Both the position numbers and the translations under genes were made by a program. The notes beneath the pieces were generated by a model. The model was not told where the DNA came from. It saw only the letters and a program-made list of their open reading frames with translations, and made no database searches. 64,000 bases of DNA, from assembly GCF_014649335.1 (NCBI RefSeq), contig NZ_BMSV01000003.1:619236-683235 (forward strand), read 5' to 3'. Positions within the stretch are counted from its first letter, which is position 1, and each line of letters opens with the position of its first letter. The DNA is from Streptomyces roseolilacinus (GTDB lineage Bacteria; Actinomycetota; Actinomycetes; Streptomycetales; Streptomycetaceae). Shown piece by piece: positions 51,001 to 58,847 of this stretch.

Positions 51001-52701
51001 CGGCCGCAGGCCGATCCGGTGCTCCGGTTCGAACACCTCGTCCGGCCGGTCCGACCAGAAGGCGTGCGTCCCGCAGCCGCCCTCCTCCGCCGTCCAGCTC
51101 ACCAGGAACCGGCCGCCCGCGAAGTGCGCCACGTGCGTCGTCGCGTCCTCGGGGACGGTGAACGCGCACGCGGCGCGCCGCCCCGCCTGGTCGACGGCGA
51201 CGGCCCGGTCCCGCCCGTAGACGGTGAGCACGGGCCACGTGCAGGTCACCCCGCGCACCCCGCCGGGTCCGAACTCCTCGGTGACGGCCTCCAGCGCGGG
51301 CCAGCCCAGCTCCTCGGGCAGCCCGGCCCGCAGGGCGCGCGCCAGGGGACCGGTCAGGTCGAGCCCGGCCAGCGCCTCCTCGATGCCGTCCAGCGCCGTC
51401 GCGGTCGGCCGGTCCAGGAGCTTCGCCAGCGCGTCCACCGCCTCGTCGGCCGCCGCGATCCCGCCGCCGCGCACCTCCCCCAGCAGCGCCTCGACCCGGG
51501 CGCGCACCTCCGCGGCGATGCCCGCGTTCTCCGGCAACCGCGTGATCGCCGTGCCGCCCCCGCGCAGCCCGGCGTGGACCGTGCCCTCCAGCCGCCGCCC
51601 GAACACCGGGTCGGCGGCGAGGGCCTTCAGGTCGCGCCGGGACCGCTCGCCCCAGAACTCCAGCCGCACCGCGTCCCCGGGGTCCTCCACGGCGACGCCC
51701 TCGGCCAGGCAGGCGTCGAGCAGGTCCGCGTCGAGCCCCGGGTAGCGGTAGCGGTCCTCGTGCAGCCGCACCGGCACCTCCGCCGCGCGCAGCCGCGGCG
51801 CGAACCGGGCCACCAGGTCGAACAGCTCCTCCGGCATGCGCTGGCGGAACACGCCCCCGCCCCGCCGCCCGTGGGAGTACATCCGCGTGTACCGGCCCAG
51901 CCACCCGGCGACGCCGCCCTCCGGCGTCACCCGCCCCGCCACCACGGCGTCGGCCGCCCCGGACCGCAGCAGCAGCCGCAGCCAGGCCGCCGCGTCCCCC
52001 CGCGAGTCGGGGAACAGGTCCACCAGCGCGGCGTGCACCCCGTCGTCCTGCGGATGCTCCGCCAGGAGCGCCGTGACCGCGTCCAGCAGCACGTCCGGCA
52101 GGGCCTTGCCGCGCGCGCCGGCCACCACGCGCGCGAGGACCCGGGCGTCCTCCGCCGTGCCCAGCCCGGCGGCGCGGGCCGACGCCCGGACCCGGCGGGC
52201 CAGGTCGGCGGGCAGCTCGCCCGGGGACGCCGCCCACGCCGTCAGGACGCGCACGAACTCCTCGTGCGCCTCCCCGGCGTCCAGGGCCGACGCCAGCCGG
52301 CGCTGATGGTCGCTCAGCTCCTTCGCGGGCAGCGCCCCGGTCCCGGCGAGCAGCCGTACGTTCGCCGCGTGCCACGCGGTGTCCACCGGCAGCGTGTGCT
52401 CCCGCTCGGCCTTCCTCGCCAGGGCGAACGCCCGCCCCGCGTACCGGTCGTTCCAGCCGCACAGCCGGTGCGCCACCGTGTCCCAGAACCACGGCCGGTG
52501 CGCCGGGGGCAGCTCCCGCACCCGCCGCTCCAGGTCCTCCACGAACCGGCCCGGCTTCTCCCGCGCCCGGTGCACCCCCCGCCCCACCTCGTCGAGCAGC
52601 GCGAGCGCGGCGGGCTCCGCGCCCGGATCGTGGGCGCGCACCCAGTCGACGTAGACCTGCGACCTGTGGAGCTCCGAGGGGAGCGGGACGTGGACGTTCA
52701 T
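48094..52701 (-). CDS. Very large cytosolic protein of unknown function (1535 residues)
   Basis: No signal peptide or membrane segment is present. The N-terminal ~480 residues are Arg/Ala/Leu-rich helices that look like stacked repeats (EELFDLVARFAPRLRAAEVP, TALLAEHPQDDGVHAALVDL). About 500-800 is beta-rich with Trp and Asp motifs repeated at intervals (FLVSWTAEEGGCGTHAFWSD, WWSARVFRGDWERVDP, SLLWEAHGFPG), suggesting a beta-propeller. The remaining ~700 residues are mixed helical with two winged-helix-like areas. I recall similar giant actinomycete proteins beside MoxR-ATPase/vWA genes, but none is adjacent here. The ATG at 52701 has AGGA 8 bases upstream. Its size and single-gene setting make it an open question. 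Confidence 0.8.
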   Translation of the reverse strand: MNVHVPLPSELHRSQVYVDWVRAHDPGAEPAALALLDEVGRGVHRAREKPGRFVEDLERRVRELPPAHRPWFWDTVAHRLCGWNDRYAGRAFALARKAEREHTLPVDTAWHAANVRLLAGTGALPAKELSDHQRRLASALDAGEAHEEFVRVLTAWAASPGELPADLARRVRASARAAGLGTAEDARVLARVVAGARGKALPDVLLDAVTALLAEHPQDDGVHAALVDLFPDSRGDAAAWLRLLLRSGAADAVVAGRVTPEGGVAGWLGRYTRMYSHGRRGGGVFRQRMPEELFDLVARFAPRLRAAEVPVRLHEDRYRYPGLDADLLDACLAEGVAVEDPGDAVRLEFWGERSRRDLKALAADPVFGRRLEGTVHAGLRGGGTAITRLPENAGIAAEVRARVEALLGEVRGGGIAAADEAVDALAKLLDRPTATALDGIEEALAGLDLTGPLARALRAGLPEELGWPALEAVTEEFGPGGVRGVTCTWPVLTVYGRDRAVAVDQAGRRAACAFTVPEDATTHVAHFAGGRFLVSWTAEEGGCGTHAFWSDRPDEVFEPEHRIGLRPFDGLVDGAFGFHFASSDGGGRHDGNRVLRPGDRHGVDHRELQMSDGTRWWSARVFRGDWERVDPVTGALLGDRTLPAFHRDGGVPPGWSVFSDSLTLAALPEGAPPSPLGQDGRLVGCRVLYRTPYAGPSPRDFLLEGVDGRRARFRGAEPGRRPWGVVRMPAGGEDAVLVDPDNVRVHAAEDGSLLWEAHGFPGGERHTWRRPSGHAVGPVPPPAYWHFLTPRDEAASKALRAVGDDAVRALLAAGRDGEGAVRAELARVLPEVAEPRVAAGAVRVALLAADVLRRREELSRRVAVMRSGPVVTLPDEVPDTVLLPALYGLLPELRPYEAHTARPLPATLTAVAADGRRLRGEIDDETRLLALPAPPGEWAALTGRIDAVGWRAAVGTTTDGERAALAALLRTWSGQPFAERGGRWRTGRAPYEGLDACRAAGSVLVTGAERGGTARFLQRAADPVPDGAEDVVTVTVDRDDAARLPRLLELVERHGPLSPAPEALDAFARRTGVRRPVAALVLGGLPRRERYDDDRKMLRSKPYAATRAVADAYASLWHRLGARGRAEVLAAGMPEDPAELWARGGTTAAAERMAEVWTRLLGTAVYVDEDLAGAVEEELGLGPDWARSLATGEPPAEVPGSGGAGFVLVEDGRGGLTVYEAAEDGTAGAYVGPRVVDGRLVSLVLWALTERPAGDPASAAAAALHGRLRELLDDPRTLVPLYGEWRLAKALAADPDVPAYAGPVLPCPRPRAEGATAVTGVYDDGTFVVALPGGDAFLRTAALGDPERLERAARLCGELERPVLLERIDRFREIRDGGVARMVERAAATPVGSGGYELNPALSVPSLVAEAAGALGVGADAAALYLQLLALARPTDRNVRRWNGWSPARHKAAQAELVAAGAVETGRRARAGRTAFVPGPWTEVKAPDLPLETAKLAAYRASVSRKEVSSVGVRLLPPVPPHELFAEAWATRPAV

Positions 52702-52868
52702 GCCGACGATCCTGGCAGGCCCCACCGACAACGCCCCCGCCCGGGAGGGGAGTCGGGCGCCGGCGGCGAACCCCGGGGGAACGGCGGGTGTCGCCGCGGG
52801 CCGCCCGCGCCACCGGGCGTCGCCCTCCGGGAACCCCGGCCGTCAGTGGGGCGTGGTGTGATGGACGC

Positions 52869-53699
52869 ATGATCGATGACCTTCTGGACGACACCGGTTT
52901 CCTGTCCGCCGTCGAGGACGCGGTCCGCGCGGCCGCCGCCGCCGAGGTCATGCCCCGCTGGCGGCAGCTGGCCGCGCACGAGGTCGACGAGAAGTCCGGC
53001 CCGCACGACCTGGTCACCATCGCCGACCGCGAGGCCGAGACGCGTCTGACGGCCTCCCTGACCGCGCTGCTGCCCGGCTCCGTCGTGGTGGGGGAGGAGG
53101 GCGTCCACGCCGACCCCGGCGTGTACGACGCGGTGCGCGGCGACGCGCCCGTGTGGATAGTCGACCCGGTCGACGGCACGCGCCAGTTCGTCCACGGCGA
53201 ACCCGGCTTCTGCACGCTCGTCGCCCTCGCCCGGCACGGCAGGCTCCTGGCGTCCTGGACGTACGCGCCGGCGCTCGGCGAGATGGCCGTCGCCGTACGG
53301 GGCGGGGGCGCCCGGCTGAACGGCGAGGCGCTGCTGGCGGGCGCGCCCGAGCCGGACGCGGCGCTCCGGGTCGCCACGGCGCACCCCGACTACACCACGC
53401 CCGCCCAGAAGCACGCCCTCCAGGGGCTCGCCGTCGAGGGCGTCGCCCCCCGGCCGTGCGGCTCGGCGGGCCTGGAGTACCTGGCGGTGGCGCGCGGCGC
53501 CTCCGACGCGGTCGCCTTCACGTGGGAGTACGCCTGGGACCACGCGGCCGGGCTCCTCCTCGTCACCGAGGCGGGCGGCGCGCACCGCACGATCGACGGC
53601 GCCCCGTTCCGCATCACCGGCGGCAACGCCCTGCCGTTCACGGCGGCGCGGGACGAGGCGACGGCCGCGCGCGTCGCCTCCCTCCTCCGCCCCCAGTGA
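52869..53699 (+). CDS. Inositol-monophosphatase-family phosphatase (HisN-like)
   Basis: This is a magnesium-dependent, lithium-sensitive-type phosphatase of 276 residues. Family motifs are the metal-binding GEEG in VVVGEEGVH, the [15 protein letters not shown] loop, and the C-terminal [16 protein letters not shown] with the last metal aspartate. Members act on inositol phosphates, fructose bisphosphate, PAP or histidinol phosphate; actinomycete HisN proteins share the DPVDGTR...H variant, so histidinol phosphate is one candidate. It is divergent from the giant protein gene. The ATG at 52869 is the first start giving the family N-terminus. Confidence 0.88.
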   Translation: MIDDLLDDTGFLSAVEDAVRAAAAAEVMPRWRQLAAHEVDEKSGPHDLVTIADREAETRLTASLTALLPGSVVVGEEGVHADPGVYDAVRGDAPVWIVDPVDGTRQFVHGEPGFCTLVALARHGRLLASWTYAPALGEMAVAVRGGGARLNGEALLAGAPEPDAALRVATAHPDYTTPAQKHALQGLAVEGVAPRPCGSAGLEYLAVARGASDAVAFTWEYAWDHAAGLLLVTEAGGAHRTIDGAPFRITGGNALPFTAARDEATAARVASLLRPQ

Positions 53700-53821
53700 C
53701 GCCCCGCCGGCCCCCCGCGACGGCGGCCGTCCGCCCGGTGACGGCCGCCCGCCGCCGGGCGGCGGGCCGCGGCGTCCTATCCTGGGCTGTCCTGGCCATC
53801 GGCTGACGAAGGAGTCCGAAG

Positions 53822-55243
53822 GTGCCGTCGATGCTCGATGCCGTCGTCGTGGGGGCGGGCCCCAACGGGCTGACCGCCGCCGTCGAACTCGCCCGCCGCG
53901 GCTTCTCCACGGCCGTGTTCGAGGCGAAGGGGACGATCGGGGGCGGAGCCCGCACCCAGGAGCTGACCCTCCCCGGCTTCCGCCACGACCCGTGCTCGGC
54001 CGTGCACCCGCTGGGCGTCGGCTCGCCCGCCTTCCGCGCCATGCCGCTCGAACGCTACGGCCTCGAATGGCTCCACGCGCCGCTGCCCATGGCGCACCCC
54101 TTCGACGACGGCACGGCCGCCGTCCTGTCCCGGTCGGTGTCCGAAACGGCCGCCTCGTTCGGGCCGCGCGACGCGGGCGCGTACCGCCGCCTCGTCGCCC
54201 CGTACACCGGCAAGTGGGACACGCTCGCCCGCGACTTCATGGCGCTGCCGCTGACCGCGCTGCCCCGCGACCCGGTCACCCTCGCCCGCTTCGGCCTCGA
54301 CGGGCTGCCCCCGTCCACCTGGCTGATGCGCCGCTTCCGCGACGACCGCGCCCGCGCCCTGTTCGCCGGGCTCGTCGCCCACGTCATCGCCCCGCTCGGC
54401 GGCCTCGCGACCGGCGCCATCGGCCTCGTCTTCGCGCTCGCCGCGCACGCCAACGGCTGGCCCCTGCCGCGCGGCGGATCCCAGGCCATCCCGGACGCCC
54501 TCGCCGCGTACCTGAAGGATCTCGGCGGCGCCGTCCACACGGACTACGAGGTGAAGCGGCTCGACGACCTGCCGCCGGCCCGCGCCTACATCTTCGACAC
54601 CTCCCCCACGGCGCTCGCCCGGATCGCCGGCCTCGGCGGCTTCTACGACGGCTACCGGTACGGCGCCTCCGTCTTCAAGATCGACTACGCGCTGGACGGC
54701 CCCGTCCCCTGGGCCGCCGAGGAGCCCCGCCGCGCCGGCACCGTCCAGGTCGGCCCGTCCAGCCGCGACATCGACACGGCCCTGCGCCAGGCGTCCGGCG
54801 GCACGGCCCCCGACACGCCGTTCCTGATCACCGCCCAGCCCAGCCTCGTCGACCCGGGCCGCGCCCCGGCCGGCAAGCACGTCTTCTGGGCGTACGGCCA
54901 CGTCCCCCACGCCTGGGAGGGCGACCTCACCGAGGCGGTCGAGCGGCAGATCGAGCGCTTCGCCCCCGGCTTCCGCGACCTCGTCCTGGCCCGCGCCACC
55001 GCCGGCCCGCCCCAGATGGCCGCCCACAACGCCAACTACGTCGGCGGGGACATCGCCTGCGGCGCCGCCCGCGGCCTCCAGCTCCTCCTCCGCCCCCGCC
55101 TCACCCTCCGCCCCCACCACACCCCGCACCCCGCGGTCTTCCTCTGCTCCTCCGCCACCCCGCCCGGCCCCGGCGTCCACGGCATGTCCGGGCACAACGC
55201 GGCGAAGGCGGTCTGGCGCCACCTGCGCCGGCAGCCGCGCTGA
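53822..55243 (+). CDS. FAD-dependent oxidoreductase, phytoene-dehydrogenase-like
   Basis: This 473-residue flavoprotein has the dinucleotide-binding fold [20 protein letters not shown] at the start, followed by [17 protein letters not shown], a CrtI/CrtN-type pattern. The C-terminal FAD segment reads [26 protein letters not shown]. The substrate is unknown; carotenoid desaturation is not implied, as no carotenoid gene is nearby. AAGGAG lies 7 bases before the GTG at 53822; an ATG 9 bases later is less favourable. Confidence 0.88.
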   Translation: MPSMLDAVVVGAGPNGLTAAVELARRGFSTAVFEAKGTIGGGARTQELTLPGFRHDPCSAVHPLGVGSPAFRAMPLERYGLEWLHAPLPMAHPFDDGTAAVLSRSVSETAASFGPRDAGAYRRLVAPYTGKWDTLARDFMALPLTALPRDPVTLARFGLDGLPPSTWLMRRFRDDRARALFAGLVAHVIAPLGGLATGAIGLVFALAAHANGWPLPRGGSQAIPDALAAYLKDLGGAVHTDYEVKRLDDLPPARAYIFDTSPTALARIAGLGGFYDGYRYGASVFKIDYALDGPVPWAAEEPRRAGTVQVGPSSRDIDTALRQASGGTAPDTPFLITAQPSLVDPGRAPAGKHVFWAYGHVPHAWEGDLTEAVERQIERFAPGFRDLVLARATAGPPQMAAHNANYVGGDIACGAARGLQLLLRPRLTLRPHHTPHPAVFLCSSATPPGPGVHGMSGHNAAKAVWRHLRRQPR

Positions 55244-55272
55244 GGTCACGCCGGACGGGGCAGGATCGGCCC

Positions 55273-55782
55273 ATGACGAAACTGACCCTGGTCCGCGGGG
55301 ACATCACCCGCCGGCGCGTCGACGCGATCGTCAACGCCGCCAACTCCTCCCTCCTGGGAGGCGGGGGCGTGGACGGAGCCATCCACCGCGCCGGAGGCCC
55401 GGAGATCCTCGCCGAGTGCCGCGCGCTGCGCGCCTCCCACCACGGCGGCGGCCTCCCCACCGGCCGGGCCGTCGCGACCACCGCCGGCCGCCTCCCCGCC
55501 CGCTGGGTCATCCACACCGTCGGCCCGGTGTACCGGGAGGACGGCGGCGACCCGGAGCTCCTGGCGTCCTGCTACCGCGAGTCGCTGCGGGTCGCCGACG
55601 GACTCGGCGCGCGCACCGTCGCCTTCCCCGCCATCTCGACCGGCGTGTACCGCTGGCCGATGGACGACGCCGCCCGGATCGCGGTGGAGACGGTGCGGGG
55701 CGCGAGGACCGCGGTCGAGGAGGTCGTCTTCGTGCTGTTCGACGAGCGGGCGTACGAGGCGTTCGCCCGGCAGGTCGGCTGA
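55273..55782 (+). CDS. Macro-domain O-acetyl-ADP-ribose deacetylase
   Basis: This cytosolic 169-residue macro-domain protein of the YmdB/MacroD group hydrolyses O-acetyl-ADP-ribose or removes mono-ADP-ribose from proteins. It shows [20 protein letters not shown], the glycine-rich loop [16 protein letters not shown] with the catalytic aspartate, VIHTVGP and [12 protein letters not shown] for diphosphate binding. The ATG lies 29 bp after the oxidoreductase stop in the same direction, so co-transcription is possible. Confidence 0.93.
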   Translation: MTKLTLVRGDITRRRVDAIVNAANSSLLGGGGVDGAIHRAGGPEILAECRALRASHHGGGLPTGRAVATTAGRLPARWVIHTVGPVYREDGGDPELLASCYRESLRVADGLGARTVAFPAISTGVYRWPMDDAARIAVETVRGARTAVEEVVFVLFDERAYEAFARQVG

Positions 55783-55808
55783 ACGGCCCGCCGGGCGCCG
55801 GCGGGCGC

Positions 55809-55826
55809 GTATAGCGGGGGTATAGC
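55809..55826 (+). promoter_or_regulatory. Heptamer direct repeat (GTATAGC-N4-GTATAGC), SARP-type site
   Basis: Two exact GTATAGC heptamers are separated by GGGG, an 11-bp period. SARP activators of Streptomyces bind heptameric direct repeats with this spacing just upstream of a -10 box; CAGGCT follows 9 bp later. A similar pair lies before mbtH at 61396-61413. Confidence 0.5.
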
Positions 55827-55953
55827 CGGGCCGCGCAGGCTGGGGGACCGCCGTACCGGGGCGGTCGTGGCGGGACCCCGGCCCCTCCCCGCGCTCCCCC
55901 TCCTCCGCACGGAGCCGACCGTGGGCTCCCCGTCCCGTCAGGAACCGCCCGCC

Positions 55954-56526
55954 ATGACCGACAGCAGCGGCCCTCCCGCCGCCACCGGCGCCGTCCGCCT
56001 CCGGCACGGCCACGCCGCGGACGGGACCGACCCGGACGCCCTGGCCGTGCTCGACGACGGGGGGCTCCGCCTCGTCCACGGCCGGCACGCCGCCGGGTCC
56101 CCCCACGCGACGGCGCACGCCGCCGTGCGCCGCGTCCTCGCCGACCACCGCCTCGGCGGCCCGCCCGGCGCGATCCGGCCCGGCGGGCACCCCTGCCCGC
56201 GCTGCGGCGACCCCGCGCACGGCCGCCCCCGCGTCGTCCCGCCCACGACCCGGCCGGAGCCCGGCCCCTCCCGCTCCGGCGCCCGCCCGGCGCCGGCCGT
56301 CACCGCCGGCGACGGGCGCGTGGGCCTCGGCGTCGGACACCGCGGCGCCCCCGGCGCGGAGCGCCTCCCCGCCCTCGTCCCGTCCGGCGCCGCACACGCC
56401 CGGCCGCGGGCACCGGAGCACGACGGCGGCCGGCGGGCCTCCTCCCGCGCCCGGACCCGGGAGGAGGCCGTCCCGAAGGCCGTCGGGGTCGGCGTCCCCG
56501 AGGCCGGGCACGAGGGCGCCCGGTGA
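55954..56526 (+). pseudogene. Decayed Sfp-type 4'-phosphopantetheinyl transferase-like frame
   Basis: The frame has 190 codons, still open, with ATG at 55954 and a GTGA overlap with the thioesterase. The first half resembles actinomycete Sfp-type PPTases: ATAHAAVRRVLADHRLGGPP and the cysteine motif HPCPRCGDPAHGRPRV. The second half keeps the spacing but has lost the chemistry. Where active enzymes read FSLSRSG, G(V/I)D and WTxKEAxxK, this reads PSRSG, VGLGVGH and RTREEAVPK. The magnesium-binding aspartate and the catalytic lysine are thus gone. Other frames do not restore them. It is either a pseudogene decaying by missense change or a diverged non-catalytic relative. It would once have activated the carrier domains of the adjacent NRPS. 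Confidence 0.5.
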
Positions 56527-57278
56527 CCCCGGCGAGCCCGCTGCGGTGCTTCCTGCCGCGCCCGAACGCCTCCGTACGGCTCTACTGCTTCCCGCACGCC
56601 GGGGGCGCCGCCAGCGCCTTCCACGGGCTGGCGCACCGGCTGCCGGAGTGGGTCGAACTGCGGGCCGTCCAGTACCCCGGCAGGCAGGACAGGTACGCCG
56701 ACCCCCTGCCGGAGTCGGTCGGCGCCCTCGCGGAGCAGGTCGTCCGGGCCGTCGAGGCCCCCTTCGACCGGCCCACCGCGTTCTTCGGGCACAGCATGGG
56801 CGCGCTGGTGGCCTTCGAGGCGGCGCGGCGGCTGCGACCCCGCTTCCCCTCGCCGCTGACCGCCCTGTTCGTCTCCGCCTGCAAGGCGCCCGCGGAGCGC
56901 GTCCCGCGCGGGATCGGCTTCGGGGAGGACGAGGTCCGCGCCTACCTCCGGGACCTCGGGGGCGAGGGCGCGCGGGCCCTGGAGGCGGACGAGGAGCTGT
57001 GGCGGCTCGCCTACCCGGTGCTCAGCGGCGACCTGCGGCTGATCGAGCGTTACCGGTACGCAGCCGGCGCGCCGTTGACCTGTCCGCTGGTCGCGATCGG
57101 CGGCGAGGACGACGCCTCGGTCCCGCCCGGGGACCTCGCGCCGTGGAGGGACTACGCCGTCGGCGGCGCCGAGCGGCACACCCTCGCGGGAGGGCACTTC
57201 TACTTCGACGAGGCGCTCGACCCCCTCGTCGCGGTCCTCACCGCCACCCTGGGCCAACACGCCCGGCAGCCGCGGTAG
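56523..57278 (+). CDS. Type II thioesterase
   Basis: This cytosolic alpha/beta-hydrolase of 251 residues removes wrong acyl groups from NRPS/PKS carrier domains. The nucleophile is S91 in FFGHSMGALVAFE, the acid lies in IGGEDDASVPP, and the histidine is in LAGGHFYFDE. The N-terminal LYCFPHAGGAASAFHGLA and VQYPGRQDRYADPL are diagnostic. The GTG start overlaps the stop of the PPTase-like frame. It belongs to the peptide cluster whose NRPS begins at 61807. Confidence 0.93.
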   Translation: MTPASPLRCFLPRPNASVRLYCFPHAGGAASAFHGLAHRLPEWVELRAVQYPGRQDRYADPLPESVGALAEQVVRAVEAPFDRPTAFFGHSMGALVAFEAARRLRPRFPSPLTALFVSACKAPAERVPRGIGFGEDEVRAYLRDLGGEGARALEADEELWRLAYPVLSGDLRLIERYRYAAGAPLTCPLVAIGGEDDASVPPGDLAPWRDYAVGGAERHTLAGGHFYFDEALDPLVAVLTATLGQHARQPR

Positions 57279-57387
57279 TCGGGCCGCCCGGCGGGGAACG
57301 GGGGAGGGACCCGGGGCGACCCCGAGCCCCTCCCGCCGCGACCCCTAGGGGTCAGCTCGCAGATTTCCCTGGGCCACCCCGCGGGCG

Positions 57388-57430
57388 GTTGCACCCGGGC
57401 GTTGCACCTGCCAGCGTTTGTATGCAGGTG
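57388..57430 (+). promoter_or_regulatory. Direct and inverted repeats before the DedA gene
   Basis: GTTGCAC occurs at 57388-57394 and 57401-57407. CACCTGC at 57405-57411 is inverted as GCAGGTG at 57424-57430. TATGCA at 57421-57426 may be a -10 box. This is probably the regulated promoter of the DedA-HTH-membrane protein genes. Confidence 0.4.
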
Positions 57431-57461
57431 AGGACGCGGGGACCAGAGGGAGTTGATCGGC

Positions 57462-58031
57462 GTGGACTGCTCGTACTGGTTCTACACGCTGCTCGTCCTC
57501 GCCACCGTGCCGCCGATGGTGCCGAACTCGGCCCTGCTCGCCGGGGCGGGCGCGCTCGCCGCGTCCGGCGGGCTGAGCCTGCCCCTGCTGGTGCTCGTCA
57601 CCCTGACCAGCGCCGTCCTGGGCGACCTCGTCGTCTTCACGGTGGGGCGGCGGGCGCGGGGCCGGGCGCTGGGATGGCTGTCACGGGACGCCCGGCGCCG
57701 CTCGATGCTGGAGTGGGTGAGCGACCGGATACACCGGTACGGCATCCCGGCGGTCATCGCCGTGCGCTTCGTGCCCACCGGGCGCGGCGTGGGCGGGCTG
57801 ACCGCGGGGATGGTGGGCTACCCGATGCGCCGCTACCTGATCGGCGCCGGCATAGCCGAGGCGCTCTTCGTGTCGTACACCGTCGGCCTGGGCTACCTCG
57901 GCGGGCGGTTCGTCACGGGGGGCGGTCCCGCTTCGCTGCTGGTCGGCCCGGCGGTCTCGCTGCTGGTCGCCGCGATCGCCCTGGGCGTGCAGCGACGGCC
58001 CGGCCGCCGACCGGAACGGGCGGCACGGTGA
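57462..58031 (+). CDS. DedA-family membrane protein
   Basis: This is a 189-residue integral membrane protein of the DedA/SNARE-associated (VTT) family, implicated in lipid-carrier recycling and membrane homeostasis. It shows four to five hydrophobic segments and the conserved re-entrant motif GRRARGRALGWLS with the later RFVPTGRGVGGLTAGMVGYPMRRY, matching the F/Y-x-R-x-x-P-x-x-R signature. GAGGGAG lies about 9 bases before the GTG at 57462; TTG at 57453 sits too close to it. Its stop overlaps the next start (GTGA). Confidence 0.85.
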   Translation: MDCSYWFYTLLVLATVPPMVPNSALLAGAGALAASGGLSLPLLVLVTLTSAVLGDLVVFTVGRRARGRALGWLSRDARRRSMLEWVSDRIHRYGIPAVIAVRFVPTGRGVGGLTAGMVGYPMRRYLIGAGIAEALFVSYTVGLGYLGGRFVTGGGPASLLVGPAVSLLVAAIALGVQRRPGRRPERAAR

Positions 58032-58465
58032 GGGGGCCGGCGGACGGGCCGGAGACGGACGGGGGGCGGGCGGCCGCTCGCGGCGCGTGGTCCGCGGGGT
58101 GCGCCGTGACGGAGCCCGCGCCGGACGGGGACACGCTGGTGCGCATGCTGGCCACGCTGGCCAACCCGCACCGCCTGCGGGTGGTGGCCGCGCTCTTCCG
58201 ACGGCGTACCTACGTCAGCCAGTTGGCCCGGGAGCTGGGGATCAGCCGGGCGCTGCTGCAGGCCCACCTGAGAAAGCTGGAAGCCGCGGGCCTGGTCTCC
58301 GCGCACCTGGAGGTATCCAGCGACGGAAAGGCCATGAAGTTCTACGAAGTGACCCCCTTCGCACTCCACTTGACACCGCAGGACATCGCGGCTGTGGCGC
58401 CGACCCTCAGCCCGCACGAAACCGTCCGGCCGGACGGCGAGGGAGAAAGGACCCCTCTGTCATGA
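58028..58465 (+). CDS. Winged-helix transcriptional regulator (ArsR-like)
   Basis: This small DNA-binding protein has a core of one winged-helix domain: LATLANPHRLRVVAALFRRR, TYVSQLARELGISRALLQAH, then LRKLEAAGLVSAHLEVSSDG for the wing. No metal-binding cysteine pair is seen, so it is not a classical metal sensor. The GTG at 58028 is coupled to the DedA gene and gives 145 residues; GTG at 58106 gives 119 residues and starts nearer the domain, so the exact start is uncertain. It probably regulates this membrane-protein block or the peptide cluster. Confidence 0.82.
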   Translation: MRGPADGPETDGGRAAARGAWSAGCAVTEPAPDGDTLVRMLATLANPHRLRVVAALFRRRTYVSQLARELGISRALLQAHLRKLEAAGLVSAHLEVSSDGKAMKFYEVTPFALHLTPQDIAAVAPTLSPHETVRPDGEGERTPLS

Positions 58466-58731
58466 CGTACCACGGCTGGCAGGAAGTCATAGGCGCCATC
58501 GGTATCTTCGGCATGGTCATCGTGGTGGTCACCATCGTCGTCTGGAACCTGGCCGCGACCTGGCGGGCCCGGGCGATCCTGGCGCGCGACTACGCCTACC
58601 GGCGACTCGCCGAGCAGACGGTGCACCACCAGGACGCGATCGACCGCCGGCTGGCCGGCATCGACGAGCGTCTGACGGACGTCCAGACCCGGATGCGGTC
58701 GGTCGAGCGCATCCTCAAGGAGGTCGAGTAG
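58462..58731 (+). CDS. Small membrane protein with a C-terminal coiled coil
   Basis: The 89-residue protein has one N-terminal membrane segment (VIGAIGIFGMVIVVVTIVVWNLA), a short basic stretch, then a helix with regular heptad spacing (TVHHQDAIDRRLAGIDERLT, DVQTRMRSVERILKEVE) that should dimerise in the cytoplasm. The ATG overlaps the regulator's stop. This architecture recalls small Streptomyces proteins encoded beside sensor or phage-shock-like regulators; I do not recognise a named family. Two hairpins follow it. Confidence 0.8.
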   Translation: MTYHGWQEVIGAIGIFGMVIVVVTIVVWNLAATWRARAILARDYAYRRLAEQTVHHQDAIDRRLAGIDERLTDVQTRMRSVERILKEVE

Positions 58732-58742
58732 CCCCTGCGGAT

Positions 58743-58776
58743 ACCGGGCCGTCGAGCGGCAACTCGACGGCCCGGT
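58743..58776 (+). terminator. 14-bp perfect stem-loop
   Basis: ACCGGGCCGTCGAG (58743-58756) pairs with 58763-58776 around the loop CGGCAA, 11 bp after the coiled-coil gene. It probably ends the DedA transcript or reduces read-through into the MMPL gene. Confidence 0.65.
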
Positions 58777-58792
58777 GAGAAGAAGCAACACC

Positions 58793-58811
58793 CTCGCCGA
58801 TGGCGAGTTTT
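58793..58811 (+). terminator. Short stem-loop with a T-run
   Basis: CTCGCC-GAT-GGCGAG is followed directly by TTTT, an intrinsic-terminator form that is unusual in this GC-rich DNA. It lies 36 bp before the MMPL start, so it could attenuate that gene. Confidence 0.5.
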
Positions 58812-58847
58812 CACCGGATCGCTCCTTCAGGGAAGGAACTTTAGTTC

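Noticed and set aside
48136..52872. Very long open frame on the plus strand opposite the 1535-residue gene
   Set aside because: Its product is Arg/Pro/Gly low-complexity sequence, as expected for the antisense of a GC-rich gene. The minus-strand frame has the C/G third-position bias.
53822..55243. Carotenoid desaturase (crtI) call
   Set aside because: It has only the general FAD fold and a CrtI-like opening. No crtE, crtB or other carotenoid gene is nearby.
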